From Hedera helix (lineage: Eukaryota > Streptophyta > Magnoliopsida > Apiales > Araliaceae), in contig OX359264.1 of NCBI GenBank assembly GCA_947179155.2, positions 59,779,202 through 59,843,201 on the forward strand: 64,000 nucleotides of DNA, in the 5' to 3' direction. Shown here in pieces: positions 1 through 11,745 of this stretch (its first letter is position 1; the number at the start of each line of letters is the position of its first letter). The position numbers and the translations under genes were made by a program. The notes under the pieces were generated by a model that searched no databases, was not told where the DNA came from, and was given only the letters and a program-made list of their open reading frames with translations.

Positions 1-1018
1 AAACAAGGAGTGAATTTGACATCAAAGAAGGAATTACTAATACTAGTACAGAAATAGAAAGTTCACAAGCAGAGCTAACAGAGAGAAATACTGAGGGCCA
101 AATTTTAAATGCTTGTAAAAATAAAGGGAGGAGCCTCTTCCTCCTTCCCTCCCTCAGTTTCTCTTTGGATATAACATCATTATATTATCATCTTTATTTA
201 ATTGATATATCCTTCATAAATGACATGATTATATTTATAATAAGTGATGATCAGACAAGATGCGATGATAAACATGTGCGCTGTTTGCACGTGCTAGATA
301 TGGTGGATGAAAGTTATAGAAAAACTATGCTGATTAATGAAGAAGAAAATCATATAATGGTGTTATTATCAGGAAAACCAGTTAGTTTATCACATTGAAG
401 GCATCAAGATACTACTTACATCTTGCCCCTCCTATTTAAAGTTTCAATTCGGTAACATTATTGAGATTCAGATGAAAAACTTTGAATGAAAATTCCAAGT
501 TAACAACAAATGTTGTATATAACAACAAAATTGAAATTACAATTTTGATTAGTCTGTTGCTTTGTAAAAGTTAATCAAATTTAGAGCAACGGCTACTATC
601 ATATACTATGTCCTATTCAAAATGAAGTTCACATCCCACTATTAGAAAATCATACACATTTTTTGAAGTTATTTTTAATAACATGCCTCAATTTGTAATA
701 TTAGATAGCTCTTCAGTCTAGTCTATAGGCATGTTAAGTTGTTTTTGAGAAGTAACAATATTTTATTTCTCAAACACTGACTTATAAGTTATTTTAAAAT
801 AAATAGGTTTGACTCTTTTGCTCTTGTTTTACTAATCTTTATAACTTATTTTAACTTATAAGTTATATTAGCCAAACACCTTTAGAACTTATTTTAACTT
901 AATTTTTTATTTTTTAGTAAAAATAAGTGCCAAACACTTTTATTTATAAGTCACAATTGAAATTAACTTATATGTCACTTTAAATTTACACTTACAAGTT
1001 ATCAATATTATAAAGTGT

Positions 1019-1093
1019 GCATCTTTTTATAACTACTTTTGGTGTAATTAGATCACATCTTTTTATAACTACTTTTCGGTGTAATTAGATCAC
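1019..1093. repeat. Short tandem duplication, two copies of about 37 bp
   Basis: The unit beginning CATCTTTTTATAACTACTTT and ending GTGTAATTAGATCAC occurs twice in direct succession with one inserted base in the second copy. No function is evident. Confidence 0.8.
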
Positions 1094-1408
1094 GATAATT
1101 AGAGTTTTATTTACTTTTCTCTCACTTTCCTATTTTTCTTAATCTTGTGATTATCACTCCCTTTTCTCTCTCACCACTTTCCTCTCTCTTTTTCTATTTT
1201 TTCTCCATCACCCTATTTTTTACTCATAATTAATTTACTCTTTCTTTTCTCCTCTTGCAGATTCTAACATATTTTTTTTCCATTCTACAATTTTTTTTTG
1301 TTACATAATTTTATCTTCAATTTTTTTTTTCTTTTGCAACCTTTTTTCTCACACACTAAGCACATTGGACACTAGTTTTAAAATAAGTCATTCCCGAACA
1401 GACGAAAG

Positions 1409-1853
1409 GGCCGTTCGGGAATGACTTTTTTCTTTTTATTTAAAGTTAAAATTTTAGTAAATTTATAAATTAAAATTTTAGTAGATTTATAAGTAAAAGT
1501 ATTCGACATCATTTTTACTTATAAGTCAAAAATTATAAGTAATAGTTGTGGATGTGTTCGGCTAATCATGACTTATAAGTTAATTAAAATATAAATATTA
1601 CTAAAATATCTTTTACTAAGAAAAATATTAGAAAAATAAAAAAATATATTTCTGTCATTTCATTTGAGTTGACCGACTTAAAAAAAATAGCTTAAAAAAA
1701 TGACTTACAAGTCATTTTTTTTAAGTACTAAATTGTTACTTATTTGTTTGAACTTATAAGTCAAATAATAACTAATAGCCGACAGCTTTTTTGGGAAAAT
1801 GACTAATAAGTTGGGTGCCCCACCCAACTTTATCAGTCGATGCCGAACAGGCC
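1409..1853. mobile_element. Putative small TIR element (MITE)
   Basis: The left end reads GGCCGTTCGGGAATGACTT. The reverse complement of the right end reads GGCCTGTTCGGCATCGACT, so the two ends form an imperfect terminal inverted repeat of about 19 bp. The interior is AT-rich and non-coding with several TTATAAGT motifs. I could not find a clean target-site duplication, so the superfamily (perhaps hAT-like) is uncertain. Confidence 0.45.
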
Positions 1854-2866
1854 AACGCGTCTTTCTTTTTCAGGATGCTCAAATTGACAAATAGTGGAAT
1901 TTCATTTGCAATGGAGAGAGAACAGTGACGATTGACCAATAAAATACACTAAACGAATTCAACACGAGCAATTGCAGCTATAAAATGCCTGCCACTGATA
2001 AATATCTACAAGTATTTAAGGAAATAACTGAGAAATAAAGAATGCAAACCAGAAGAAAAGTGTCTTTTCCGGTCAAAGGAGCAAAAGAATGACCGCAAAC
2101 ACTTTCGCCGCCACTGCCGCCAAGGGAGTGTTCTGGTGTCGGCGGTAGTGATGATGGCGGCCGTTATGGTGATGTTGGTGGCCATTGTCGAAGTTCCTTT
2201 TCGTGGTTAGTAGCAGGTTCATCGGTGATCCAGACTATATGAGAGCTGCGATTGGGGGTCTTATGATTTATATCGAAAGAGTGATATTTTGTCACAGATT
2301 ACTTTCATTAGCCGAAAATTTTCTTTTTTAAGAATTTTATTTATATAAAATAAATTATTCTATAAAAAATTCTTTTTTTTTAATACTAATATAAAATTAT
2401 ATTTTATCTATTCTAAAGAATAAATTTATTATTAATTTTTTAAAATTAAATTAAAATATTTTTAAAGTAATAAATTTTTTATTAAATTTAATTTATATAA
2501 TACAATAATAATTATTATAAATTATTAAAAAATACTATTTATTATATAAAAAATTATTTTAATTTTTAAATATTCATGGTGATCTTATATTTTTAAGTGT
2601 GGAGGTATAATATATTTGGATTTGTCATTATAATTTAATATTATATTATTGTTTATCAAATTAATAATCTATGACTGTAAAAATAAAACATCAACACATG
2701 AACAATATTGGCAAATTTAAATAAAATCTCTGTTGTGCGAGGAGTTCCCACTCCCTTCTGTTGCCGGCCAAATCTTTCTTCTCTCCATTTGTAAATCTTG
2801 GCCAGTCTGTTTGGTTGTTGGATCTGAGTTTTCATGATTTTAAGGAGGTAAAATCATGAGGTGATA

Positions 2867-5800
2867 ATGGGAAGAAAGTGCAGAATTTGGTGGCCAGCCC
2901 ATCTTTCATCAAACCCGCCACAGTCAGCCTTCTTGTTTGGTTGGTTTGTTCAATCCTCCTCCTCCAATTTGCTCGATATCGTAGTTTCTTTCGCATCAAC
3001 TGACCCTCAAATTTCTTCTATTCCATCTGGCCTTAAGGTATAAACTACTAAACCTGGTTTCATTTTTCAAACTCTGACCTGCAGCATATAGTACTGAAAC
3101 GTGTAGTAAAATACTACTCCTTAAGATATTACGGTCCGACCCTTTTATTTTCTGTGGTACCATTAAGATTCATTACCACATTTGGGGGAGAGGGAGGGGG
3201 ATTTGATCCCACAGCGAGGGATGGTGCTACTGTTCAGCCAAAGGCTTCAGTAGTGACCCTTTTTATGTAAAGGGGCAAGTTTTATGTAAACTCGTTGTGG
3301 ATATACAAAGGGGAAGGTTTCATTGGAGGATTATCATGTTCATTTTGTAGAAGATATAGTAGTTCATTCTACAGCCATTACAGCTATGAGACCATGATTT
3401 TTTATTTTTTTTATGAAGTTGTTTTTCTATTAGAAGTAAAGGAAAAAAGTTACTTTTTTGGGGAGGTAATGCAATGGTTTTGGGTCTCAGTTAGGCCTCA
3501 TATGGTGCAGCCTTAGATTATACAATCAGATTATTTAGGGATATCACATGTTTGATGAATATTGTTTGAGGTTACTCTTAGATGTACAGAAAGTTCATTA
3601 AATAGCAACTTGTGGATCATGCATGCTTTAAGTTATAATTGTATTATAGCTTATTGATATAATAAGATGTGCAAATACTACAATACCTTCTTATTTTGAG
3701 CTGTAACATATAATCTGGTAAAAACAAGCTTGGACCAAAAAGGCACCTAATCAATTTTACAAATATGTCGTTCTTGTACCGGCTTACAAGGTGATTGTTC
3801 ACTGATTGAATCTTCTATGTGAATGACAGAACTTCTTGTTGAGCATGCATTTTTCATTATTTCTGATTGAGTAATATGTAAGAATGACTTACTCTTATTT
3901 AGAGAAAAATGTTGGCTGGGTGCAGAACACAGTTGTTTCGGCTTGTAGGGTTTTTTTTCTTTCTTTTCTTATGCTATTCATCTTTATGGCTTTATGAAAC
4001 AAAGATTCAAATTTTACCAGTTATTGAGATTACTTCATCCCACAATTTGAAAGTCTCTGTTTACTCGGTATACTGTGCGAGATGGAATATACTTACTAAT
4101 AAAACAGTGTGAGATGGAATATTAAGTTCTGCTAACCGTTTAGTGGATTGATATATGGAATGGAATCCGCAATGTTTCAAGTTATCTTCTTCTTCTTCTT
4201 CTTCTTCTTTTCCCCCAAATGCAAGGGTAGTATATATGCATTGACATATGGAATTTGGACTTCTCTCAACTAGGAAATCCTTCATCAGACAAATGGAAAG
4301 ATGCCAATGGTGCTACAAGATGAATGTATGTTTGCTATGCTGGGTTACTATCAAGCAGATCTCCGCAACAATAGTAAGTTGTTAAGAGCTGGAGTCAAAA
4401 GAGAGAATGAAACTAAATCCACTCATCGTGATGAATATTCGAGAAGAGGCCAAAAGAAGCTGAAGAAGTATGAAAGCCAGTGTCGTGGGTGCCATGACAT
4501 TGGTTGCTTATTAGAACAAAATAGATGGGCTTCTGTTGGGAAATTTTTTTGGATCCAACTCGTATACGAGTCTTCTGAATATATTGGTAGAAGAATTTGG
4601 TGGATTCCCAGATTGCATCACATACATTGGGACAGTCAAACAGTTCCTGATCTTGATGTTTATGTATGTAAGTCTTGGTTTCCTTTACTGCATGCATTTA
4701 GTATATTAGTAAATATATATTCCCCTTGGTGGATAATATGTATTCTGTTGTTGCAATAAATGCAGGTAATAATTTATGAAACTCCCAGATATGGCAGTCA
4801 CCATTTTTCGTTGGGTTTTTATAGTTCTTCTGAGCAAGTGAAAACTACTCTTAAGAAACCCATATGGGTCGAAGATCTTCATGCAGAGAAGACATTACCT
4901 GACTTGGTAATATTTCTTCTTAGATTATTGTGTGTATGTGTTGTTCGCCAAATTTTAAAATGTTAATGCTTCTTGGAATACAGGATACAGTTATCTTAGC
5001 AATTAATAGTGCTGCTGCTGCCAAATTATTCTTCGAAAAACTTGTGTCCCCTGAAGTATCCACCATTTGGTTCCGCATTGTGTGCATGTAAATGATCCTT
5101 GCTTTCAGTAATTTTCCCTCACCAGCTTTTTCCATCTCTATGAAAGCTCTGATGGCCTGTGTTATGTTTTGTCAGGTTTCTTACCTTCATATGGAAACTA
5201 TTGGCCATCTCAGTGGCTTCATTTTCCACTTTATTTTATATTATTCTTCAATTTATCCAAATCCTACGAAGTTATGGACCACAATCATGTATATACATCA
5301 TATTGGCAAAGCTATTCAGCCGTACAATTAAGAATATCCGATTTCGCTGTTGTCAAATCTTGTACTGGCCAATCTTCCTTCAAAATAATGGTCTCAGGTA
5401 ATAAGGTCTCTGTATCTGGAAACATCTGATTGATTAAATCTGCAGTAGTTTTTGATGTGCTAGGTTTATATTTTGATTCATGATACTTAATGGTGATGAA
5501 ATGTAGACAATATATGCTGTGCTGTTTTTCTTTAATTTTGGAGCACTGCAATGCGGTACGAATATGGGTACGCGTTACACTACATTGCTAAAACGCAGTA
5601 CGCTAGGGTATCTTTATATAAGTTCTTATAGTTAGGAATTCTCTTCAAATCTAAATGTACTAAACCTAAGTTTTATAGACGATTTATAATTAAATCAACA
5701 AGTTTTGTTTTATAAATAATTTAGTATGAATTTAATAGTTGAGCATCTAATACTAAGTTGTAATATTGATAACATTAAAGAATTTTTTCGATACGTTAAA

Positions 5801-8800
5801 TTTAGAGTATTGGTACGTGAGGGTATCCTGTTTTGGTATGCAAATACCAATACCAATACGCAATTCGCTAGGCTAATGAGGATATCTGATAACTCGGATT
5901 TTGACCCAAATACATTCCAAGTATACAAGAATGCACTAGCCATGAGGCATAAAACATGTGCTCATGAAGAGCAAAACCAAATGTTTCGGCTTATTTATTT
6001 GGAACTCTAGATTCCCAAGGACAGCTATACCTTAGGCAAATGCATTAGAAATTTAGAGAGAATTAGAATGGAAAAGCATTTTGGCCACTCTAGAAACTGT
6101 CTGATAAAATTATTGACACGGGCTTGCCTCGTAGCTTTTGGCTGTGTGAGTAATAGAGAGAGTAACTACTAACACCTTGAAGTACATAAGACTGTCGGTG
6201 TTCACGATTCTTTTTGTGAATTTTGTTAACATTCATTCATATATATGTATCTGGGCCTGCATTCTGCTAGATAATATTTTGTTGTTGTTCTCTCTCTCTC
6301 TCTCTCTCTCTCTCCCCTCCCCTCCCCCCATCCCTCCCTCCCCCCTCCCCCTCCCCCTCCCCCTCCCCCTCCCCCTTATAAGTGTGCTTTCTCTTTTCAA
6401 ACGAGATCTTTTATTTTCCCATTTTTATTCTAAATTTCGTTAATTTGTTAGGTCTGAATCATGCGTGGAGTATGCAGAGAAAGCTGCATTAAAGAAACAT
6501 TTCATGTGGTCAAGTGTGGCTGTTGATCTTCTTTTTGGAAACATGGTTGGCATTGCATTGCTGATTCACGCTGAATTTGTTTGCATATGGATTTCAAAAT
6601 TTTCCATTGACATTACAAACCATTTATTGCGTATGGGTTGTGTGTCGTTGATGGGAAACCCTGCAGGTTTTAAGCTGAACAATGAGCTAGCCGGAGTTCT
6701 TGGCATGATTTCTCTAAATGCAATTCAAATCTGGTCTACCATCTGGTTTTTCCTAAGTTTCTACTTCATATATTTCATTAAAGGAGTTGCAATATCTGGG
6801 GTTCTTTTTGGTCTAACTACACCTGCTGCCCTCATCATAGACTTGATTTCACTAGCAACAACGCATGTGCGGTCTCTCCATTGGTTAATCTCACTTATAT
6901 TTTCACAGCAGCTTCAAGCAATAGCAGCTTTATGGCGCCTCTTTAGGTAATTTGTGCAATCTATTACTGAAAGATAAATATCTTTACAGGTTCCATCTCA
7001 ACTGTATACAAACACATTCTCTTTTCTATTAAGATAATTTGTTAATTGCAAATGAATCTTTCTGTTTAACCAACCTGGTAAAAGTAGAGGGAGTTTCTTG
7101 ATTTCATATAGTTGTAATAAACAACAGTCTTCATACATGATTTGCAGCTTAAACATTTCAATGTGAAAGGTACATATTTTTTACTATGGGTGGTTGCTGT
7201 TGAAGTTTTCCTAGAAAAGAAAAATATATGTCAATGTAGGTATCAGACTATAAATTTTCTAAGTATATGTACTATACAATGTTGTAAGTTTCTCATAGTG
7301 CTGTCAAATATTGGCAGGGGTCAGAAGTTAAATCCACTTCGTCAGAGATTAGATAGTTATGACTACACAGTGGATCAACATGTTGTTGGCTCTCTCCTAT
7401 TTACACCGGTGTTACTTCTGCTACCAACCACTTCTGCTTTCTATATTTTCTTCGCCATATTGGGCACTACCATCAGCATTATCTGCATATTTATTGAGGT
7501 TGCTATATCTGTTATTCATGCCACACCCTACATGAAAATTTTCCTCTGGTTGGTGAGGCACAGAAGATTTCCCTTTGGATTATGGGTTGAGATTGTATCT
7601 TGTCAAAGTGATGCCAATGATAATTTGGAGGTTGGACACGTTGACAAAGTGGTGCTATTTCTTCATAGTAGCTCCTTAAATATAGGTGAGGCATTGAGCT
7701 AATTAGAATCTTTTGACATTACAGTTATTAGTATTCTAGCTCCCTGGTTAAGTGTTGCATAAAGTTTGCTCTAGATGGGATCAATCACTTGTGATCTCAC
7801 TTTGAATTCTGGAAATTTTCTATTTGTTTGGAAAAAAAATATTTAGGGTCTGGTCTATGGCTACTTTATTGAAGTTTTAAGCAATTATCATGAAATTGAA
7901 GCTTTTTTATCATACGTAAAATATCATAAAGATGAAGCTTGAAAAGTGTTGCCAAGAACTTTCTACTTTCTCAGTATGGATAATATCTTTGTTGAGTTGA
8001 GCTGGTTTAGATTCATTTACTATATAACCATACATATTTTTCTACAATTTTGGTAGGATGAGTTGGCTGCAGATATTAGTTTGTCATACAGTGTGTATAT
8101 ATAAATTAAAGGCATATAAATACTTCCCCTTTTGTAGCACTTCTTCTAAATTTGGTTGTAAGATAATTTCAGCTCACATAAACAACAATTTCCTGAATTA
8201 ATATATTATAGATTTTGATTTGTTTAAGGATGACTTGATAGGTCTTTCAACCGTACATGTACATGTGCTTATGGTAACTACAATGGAGACGATGTTTGAT
8301 TGTTGTAGATCCCAAGAGACTTTAATCGGTTGATTGATGAGTATTGTGATGTTACATAACTTTTGGACAAGTATATGACTTACTAGCGGCTTTCTAGAGT
8401 TATACTACATATACTTGTCAACAGCACAAGGTTGCTTAGGTGCTGATTTTGTGTGTTCTAACTTGTGTGACTATTTTTATCAGGACAAATAGTCTTACCT
8501 CATTATAGATTCATATGTTCTGCGATTTCAAGGTCATCTGTTTTTACATCAGCGTATGGAATTCTGATTGGACGAAGGTGCGTATTCATCGTCTCTGTTC
8601 ATATTCGTTAGACTGCTCAATATTTATCTCACACTGCTACTTCTTTTCAGTTTACCTTCTACGCTCTACAATTTCCCATCTGCTATGGGAACTGGTCTCC
8701 CTCTGACATTACCATGGATGTCCATCCCCTATAAGGAGTATTGGCGGCTTTGCCATGATGCAGTTCTTGCATGCAAAGTACATTGCAAGTGTCATTTACG

Positions 8801-8804
8801 TTAA
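2867..8804 (+). CDS. GPI1: GPI-GlcNAc transferase subunit, GPI1/PIG-Q family (multi-exon)
   Basis: This gene encodes the Gpi1/PIG-Q subunit of the ER enzyme that adds GlcNAc to phosphatidylinositol, the first step of GPI-anchor synthesis. Exons read from frames and splice signals are 2867-3037, 4274-4663, 4766-4906, 4984 to about 5050-5087, about 5126/5176-5397, 6452-6946, 7318-7685, 8484-8577 and 8651-8804. The start is the ATG giving MGRKCRIWWP. The best family evidence is in the 6452, 7318 and 8484 exons: FKLNNELAGVLGMISLNAIQ, then RGQKLNPLRQRLDSYDYTV, HVVGSLLFTP and LLLLPTTSAFYIFF, which are multi-spanning Gpi1-domain signatures, followed by GQIVLPHYR. The protein ends at TAA 8802-8804. 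Exon phases agree for the first four junction ends and from 6452 onward. The junctions between exons 4, 5 and 6 do not join in phase by eye; a short exon in 5400-6450 or another splice choice is likely. The family call is secure, the central gene model is not. Confidence 0.88.
6290..6376. repeat. (CT)n then (CCCCCT)n microsatellite
   Basis: A dinucleotide CT run is followed by a C-rich hexamer-like tract. It lies in the intron just upstream of the 6452 exon of the GPI1 gene. The complementary strand holds several G runs and could form a G-quadruplex. Confidence 0.9.
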
Positions 8805-9039
8805 TGACCCAACAACAATTTACATTATACGACTAAGTCAAGGTTTTCCTCCTCTGTGCCCCCTTATCGCTGCCTGATTTGTAAATTCTTTTCATTGAAT
8901 ACAGTACTTTATCAGCTATTCATCGCCTGTCTAAGGGCTACAAATCATTCAAACAACTAGTCTTTCTTCGGCACTCAATTTTTTTAATGGCAGTGTTTTT
9001 TCCCTTCCTCCTTTTCTTTTCCGAAGTAATCTGTTTGAT

Positions 9040-9070
<31 letters not shown>

Positions 9071-10516
9071 GGTCGCTTTTGTTTGGTTGCATTTGTTTGC
9101 TATTGTAGGAATATCGTGTTCTTTAAGGAAAGTTGAATTAAGATTGGTTATGACCATCTCCCTCACAGGAGCTCACCTATATTTTTCTTTTTGAAAATGC
9201 ATTCTAATGCTCGGGTACTTCGTGTCTCTCGTAGGAATGAAACAAAGTGATCTGATAAATTTTATTCCTTCTTGGCTTACCATATGTTCAATATAAAGAT
9301 CCCTGCTGTTACCGGAATTGCTGAATTTGTTAGAATATGAATGTTAGTCTCTTAGAACTGTAAAGGGTTTTGGTTGAATTTGAATTTTGTCATGGATAAT
9401 GCATACAGATGTTTTCCCTACTCAAAATTTGCTCAAATTCACCAGTATTACCATCATAGGTGGTAGGGAATTTTAATATCGGTAAGAGCTTCGGATTATC
9501 ATCAAACATAGGTTTAAGCAATAGAAGATCGACTCAAACTTTAATCAAAACGGTAATGAAACCAAAGTCGGTCATGAAAAAGGCAATCTGCTTTTGTTGA
9601 GAGCAGATTCATTTTTGAGAACATCATGCTTATGCAACAGTTTCTAAGAAATTCTCACAGGTCGGTGACACTCTCGAAGTTGATTTGTTCAAGGCAATAT
9701 GATTCTATAGAGTGAAACCTTCTATTTAATGTCTTGAACTTGGTTTTTCTCCTAGAATGCTTTCTTAGATTACTAGATTACTGTGTTATTCGAAGTAATG
9801 TTTTGAAAGCTGCCTGCTTTGTTGGACTGGTTATTTTGGTCAAATCAATTGGTTAACTTGTTTTACTTTAAAATATTTTAAAATTTTAAAAAGTAAGGTT
9901 TCTTTTAATTGAATTTACAAACTCCTAATTTCATTAGACCATAAGTTCATTATATTTTAGTTTATCAAGAAAAATTTAAAATCTTATTTTTTAGTGATAT
10001 TGTATTTTTTTACATATTTATGATATCATCAAATTAATAAAGATTCAATTGATTCATAACTATTGGATTATTGTTGAATTGATAACTCATTTATTCAATT
10101 GATTCATAACTATTGGATTATTGTTGAATTGATAACTCATTCATTCGATAGTTTTTTTTTATTTCAATGACTTGTCCAATTCTTAAAATATTGAGAATTG
10201 GTGAGATAATTATAGTGTATTGTTGGTTATTCGGTGTTTATAGTGTTTAGTGCTTTTAGAGTATTTGAAAATTCAAAAATATTTAAATTTTTTGTTTATT
10301 TAGCAACAACTTATTTTAAATGAAATTTATTTAATTAACAAATGCAATGTTTAGAAGTTTAAATATTGCAAACGCTATTTTTGCAAACCGATAGTCGAAT
10401 AAACTCATAGAATATTTTTGAACTTGATATTCATGAATCCTTATCTATTTTTAACTCGGGATTCGTTGTTAAATAAGTCCATATATCAATTTCTTTTAAG
10501 AGTCCATCATATGATA
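8805..10516. other. 3' region of the GPI1 gene and intergenic DNA
   Basis: The first few hundred bases are presumably 3' UTR. A homopolymer run of about 23 G lies at 9050-9072 after a T run. Nothing else looks coding. A 50-bp tandem duplication lies at about 10046-10145. Confidence 0.55.
10046..10145. repeat. Tandem duplication, two 50-bp copies
   Basis: The unit containing CAATTGATTCATAACTATTG and TTGTTGAATTGATAACTCAT is present twice, head to tail, almost identical. It lies in non-coding DNA. Confidence 0.85.
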
Positions 10517-10802
10517 CTATTTCCGTCTTAAGATAAAAGTTTTAATTAACTTTTTGTTTATATTAAGAAAGATGATAAAATTACAAAATTGTTCATATTT
10601 AAATTCTCATTTAATTGCATAGTTTTTTGCACATAATTAATGATAATCTATAAATATGTATAGAGAATATAAATATGACAATTAATATTAAAGATATTAT
10701 AAGCAAATTATCGTAAAAAATAAATTATTTAAGGTAAGTGGATATTTAACTTGTGACTATCTAAAATAGTAATAAAAAACTTTTATCCTCGGACGGAGGG
10801 AG
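10517..10802. mobile_element. Stowaway-type MITE (Tc1/mariner)
   Basis: The left end starts CTATTTCCGTCTTAAGATAA. The reverse complement of the right end starts CTCCCTCCGTCCGAGGATAA, the canonical plant Stowaway terminus. A TA dinucleotide flanks each side (10515-10516 and 10803-10804), as expected for a Tc1/mariner target duplication. Length is about 286 bp, with no coding capacity. Confidence 0.85.
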
Positions 10803-11745
10803 TACAACATTCTTGTAATTAATTTTTTTAGAAGATAAAAATGTAATTGTGGATAGGCTTGCAAACAAACCAAACCGTTTGTGAACAAGTTTGGTTTGAG
10901 TTTGACTTGCTTAACTTGTCGAGTTCGCACATAGTATCGAGTTCGATTGTTCGATTGAACATATTCGCAAATCATGTGATTTAGTTCTACTTTGTTCTTG
11001 AACGGTTCGGTTCGTTAGATGTTCAAATTTTATTTCTTACATGTTTAATGTTTTTAAATTATAAATACAAATAGTTGGTTATTTCATATTAAATTATAAA
11101 GTTTGTTTTATCAATAATTATTAAATTTGTAGTAATTTTCTTTTTTTATTACTTAAACATCTTTTTATTTTTTTAATAATTGATTAGAAGTAAATATTTT
11201 TATTAAATGATTAATAAATAATAATGTTTACTTCTTCACCTTTAATTTAATTAAAATAATTTTAATATTTTCATAAAAAGTTTAACAATGACTGTTAGAT
11301 TATTACAATTTACATCACTAATAATTTAATAAATTATGACACGTCATAAATCACATAAATAAAGTCATTAATCATCACGCAGTGACAATTTAACATTAAT
11401 TAAAGAAATATACAATACAATTGTTTACATTTACATTAGTTATTGAAATTTTCAAATCGAGATAGAGAATAGAGAAATCAAGTCATTAATATATCGAGAC
11501 TTTACTAATAGAGTAATAGTCAATATACAATTATTATTGTGTACATTATATCAACTATCAATTATATAATTAAAAGTGCAAACTTGATTTCACCAATTTT
11601 AAATTTATTAGTGTTACAGAGTACTTATATTGTATATCTGGGACAGTGAAAAAGAGTGGTTGGCTAACTTTGATTTATGCAATTAAGTAATCTTATTTAG
11701 TGTAAAAAATTGTGTTTTTTTTTAAACCAAGAAATTATCATTTAA

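Larger units (their letters stand above)
1..2866. other. Intergenic, AT-rich, with degenerate transposon remnants
   Basis: No convincing gene is visible. The 77-codon frame at 165-398 has no recognisable motif. From about 690 to 1860 the sequence is dominated by variants of a CTTATAAGT motif and by terminal-repeat-like sequences at 1385-1427 and 1826-1853, which suggests degraded MITE-type elements. A short tandem duplication lies at about 1019-1093. A GC-rich patch at 2090-2210 (CCGCC/GGCGG runs) has no frame I can identify. The last few hundred bases probably hold the promoter and 5' leader of the gene that starts at 2867. Confidence 0.6.

Noticed and set aside
165..398. 77-codon frame near the window start
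   Set aside because: No motif, no splice context and no similarity I recognise; compatible with chance.
5550..5890. GGTACG/CGTACC-rich segment in a GPI1 intron resembling a degraded TIR element
   Set aside because: The inverted ends are too diverged to set boundaries and no target duplication was found.
7848..7940. In-frame stretch GLVYGYFIEVLSNYHEIEAF in a GPI1 intron
   Set aside because: The flanking exons 7318-7685 and 8484-8577 join in phase without it and reproduce the expected family sequence.
9050..9072. G homopolymer after a T run
   Set aside because: Possibly real or an assembly/sequencing artefact; there is no functional context, so it is only mentioned within the flanking region.
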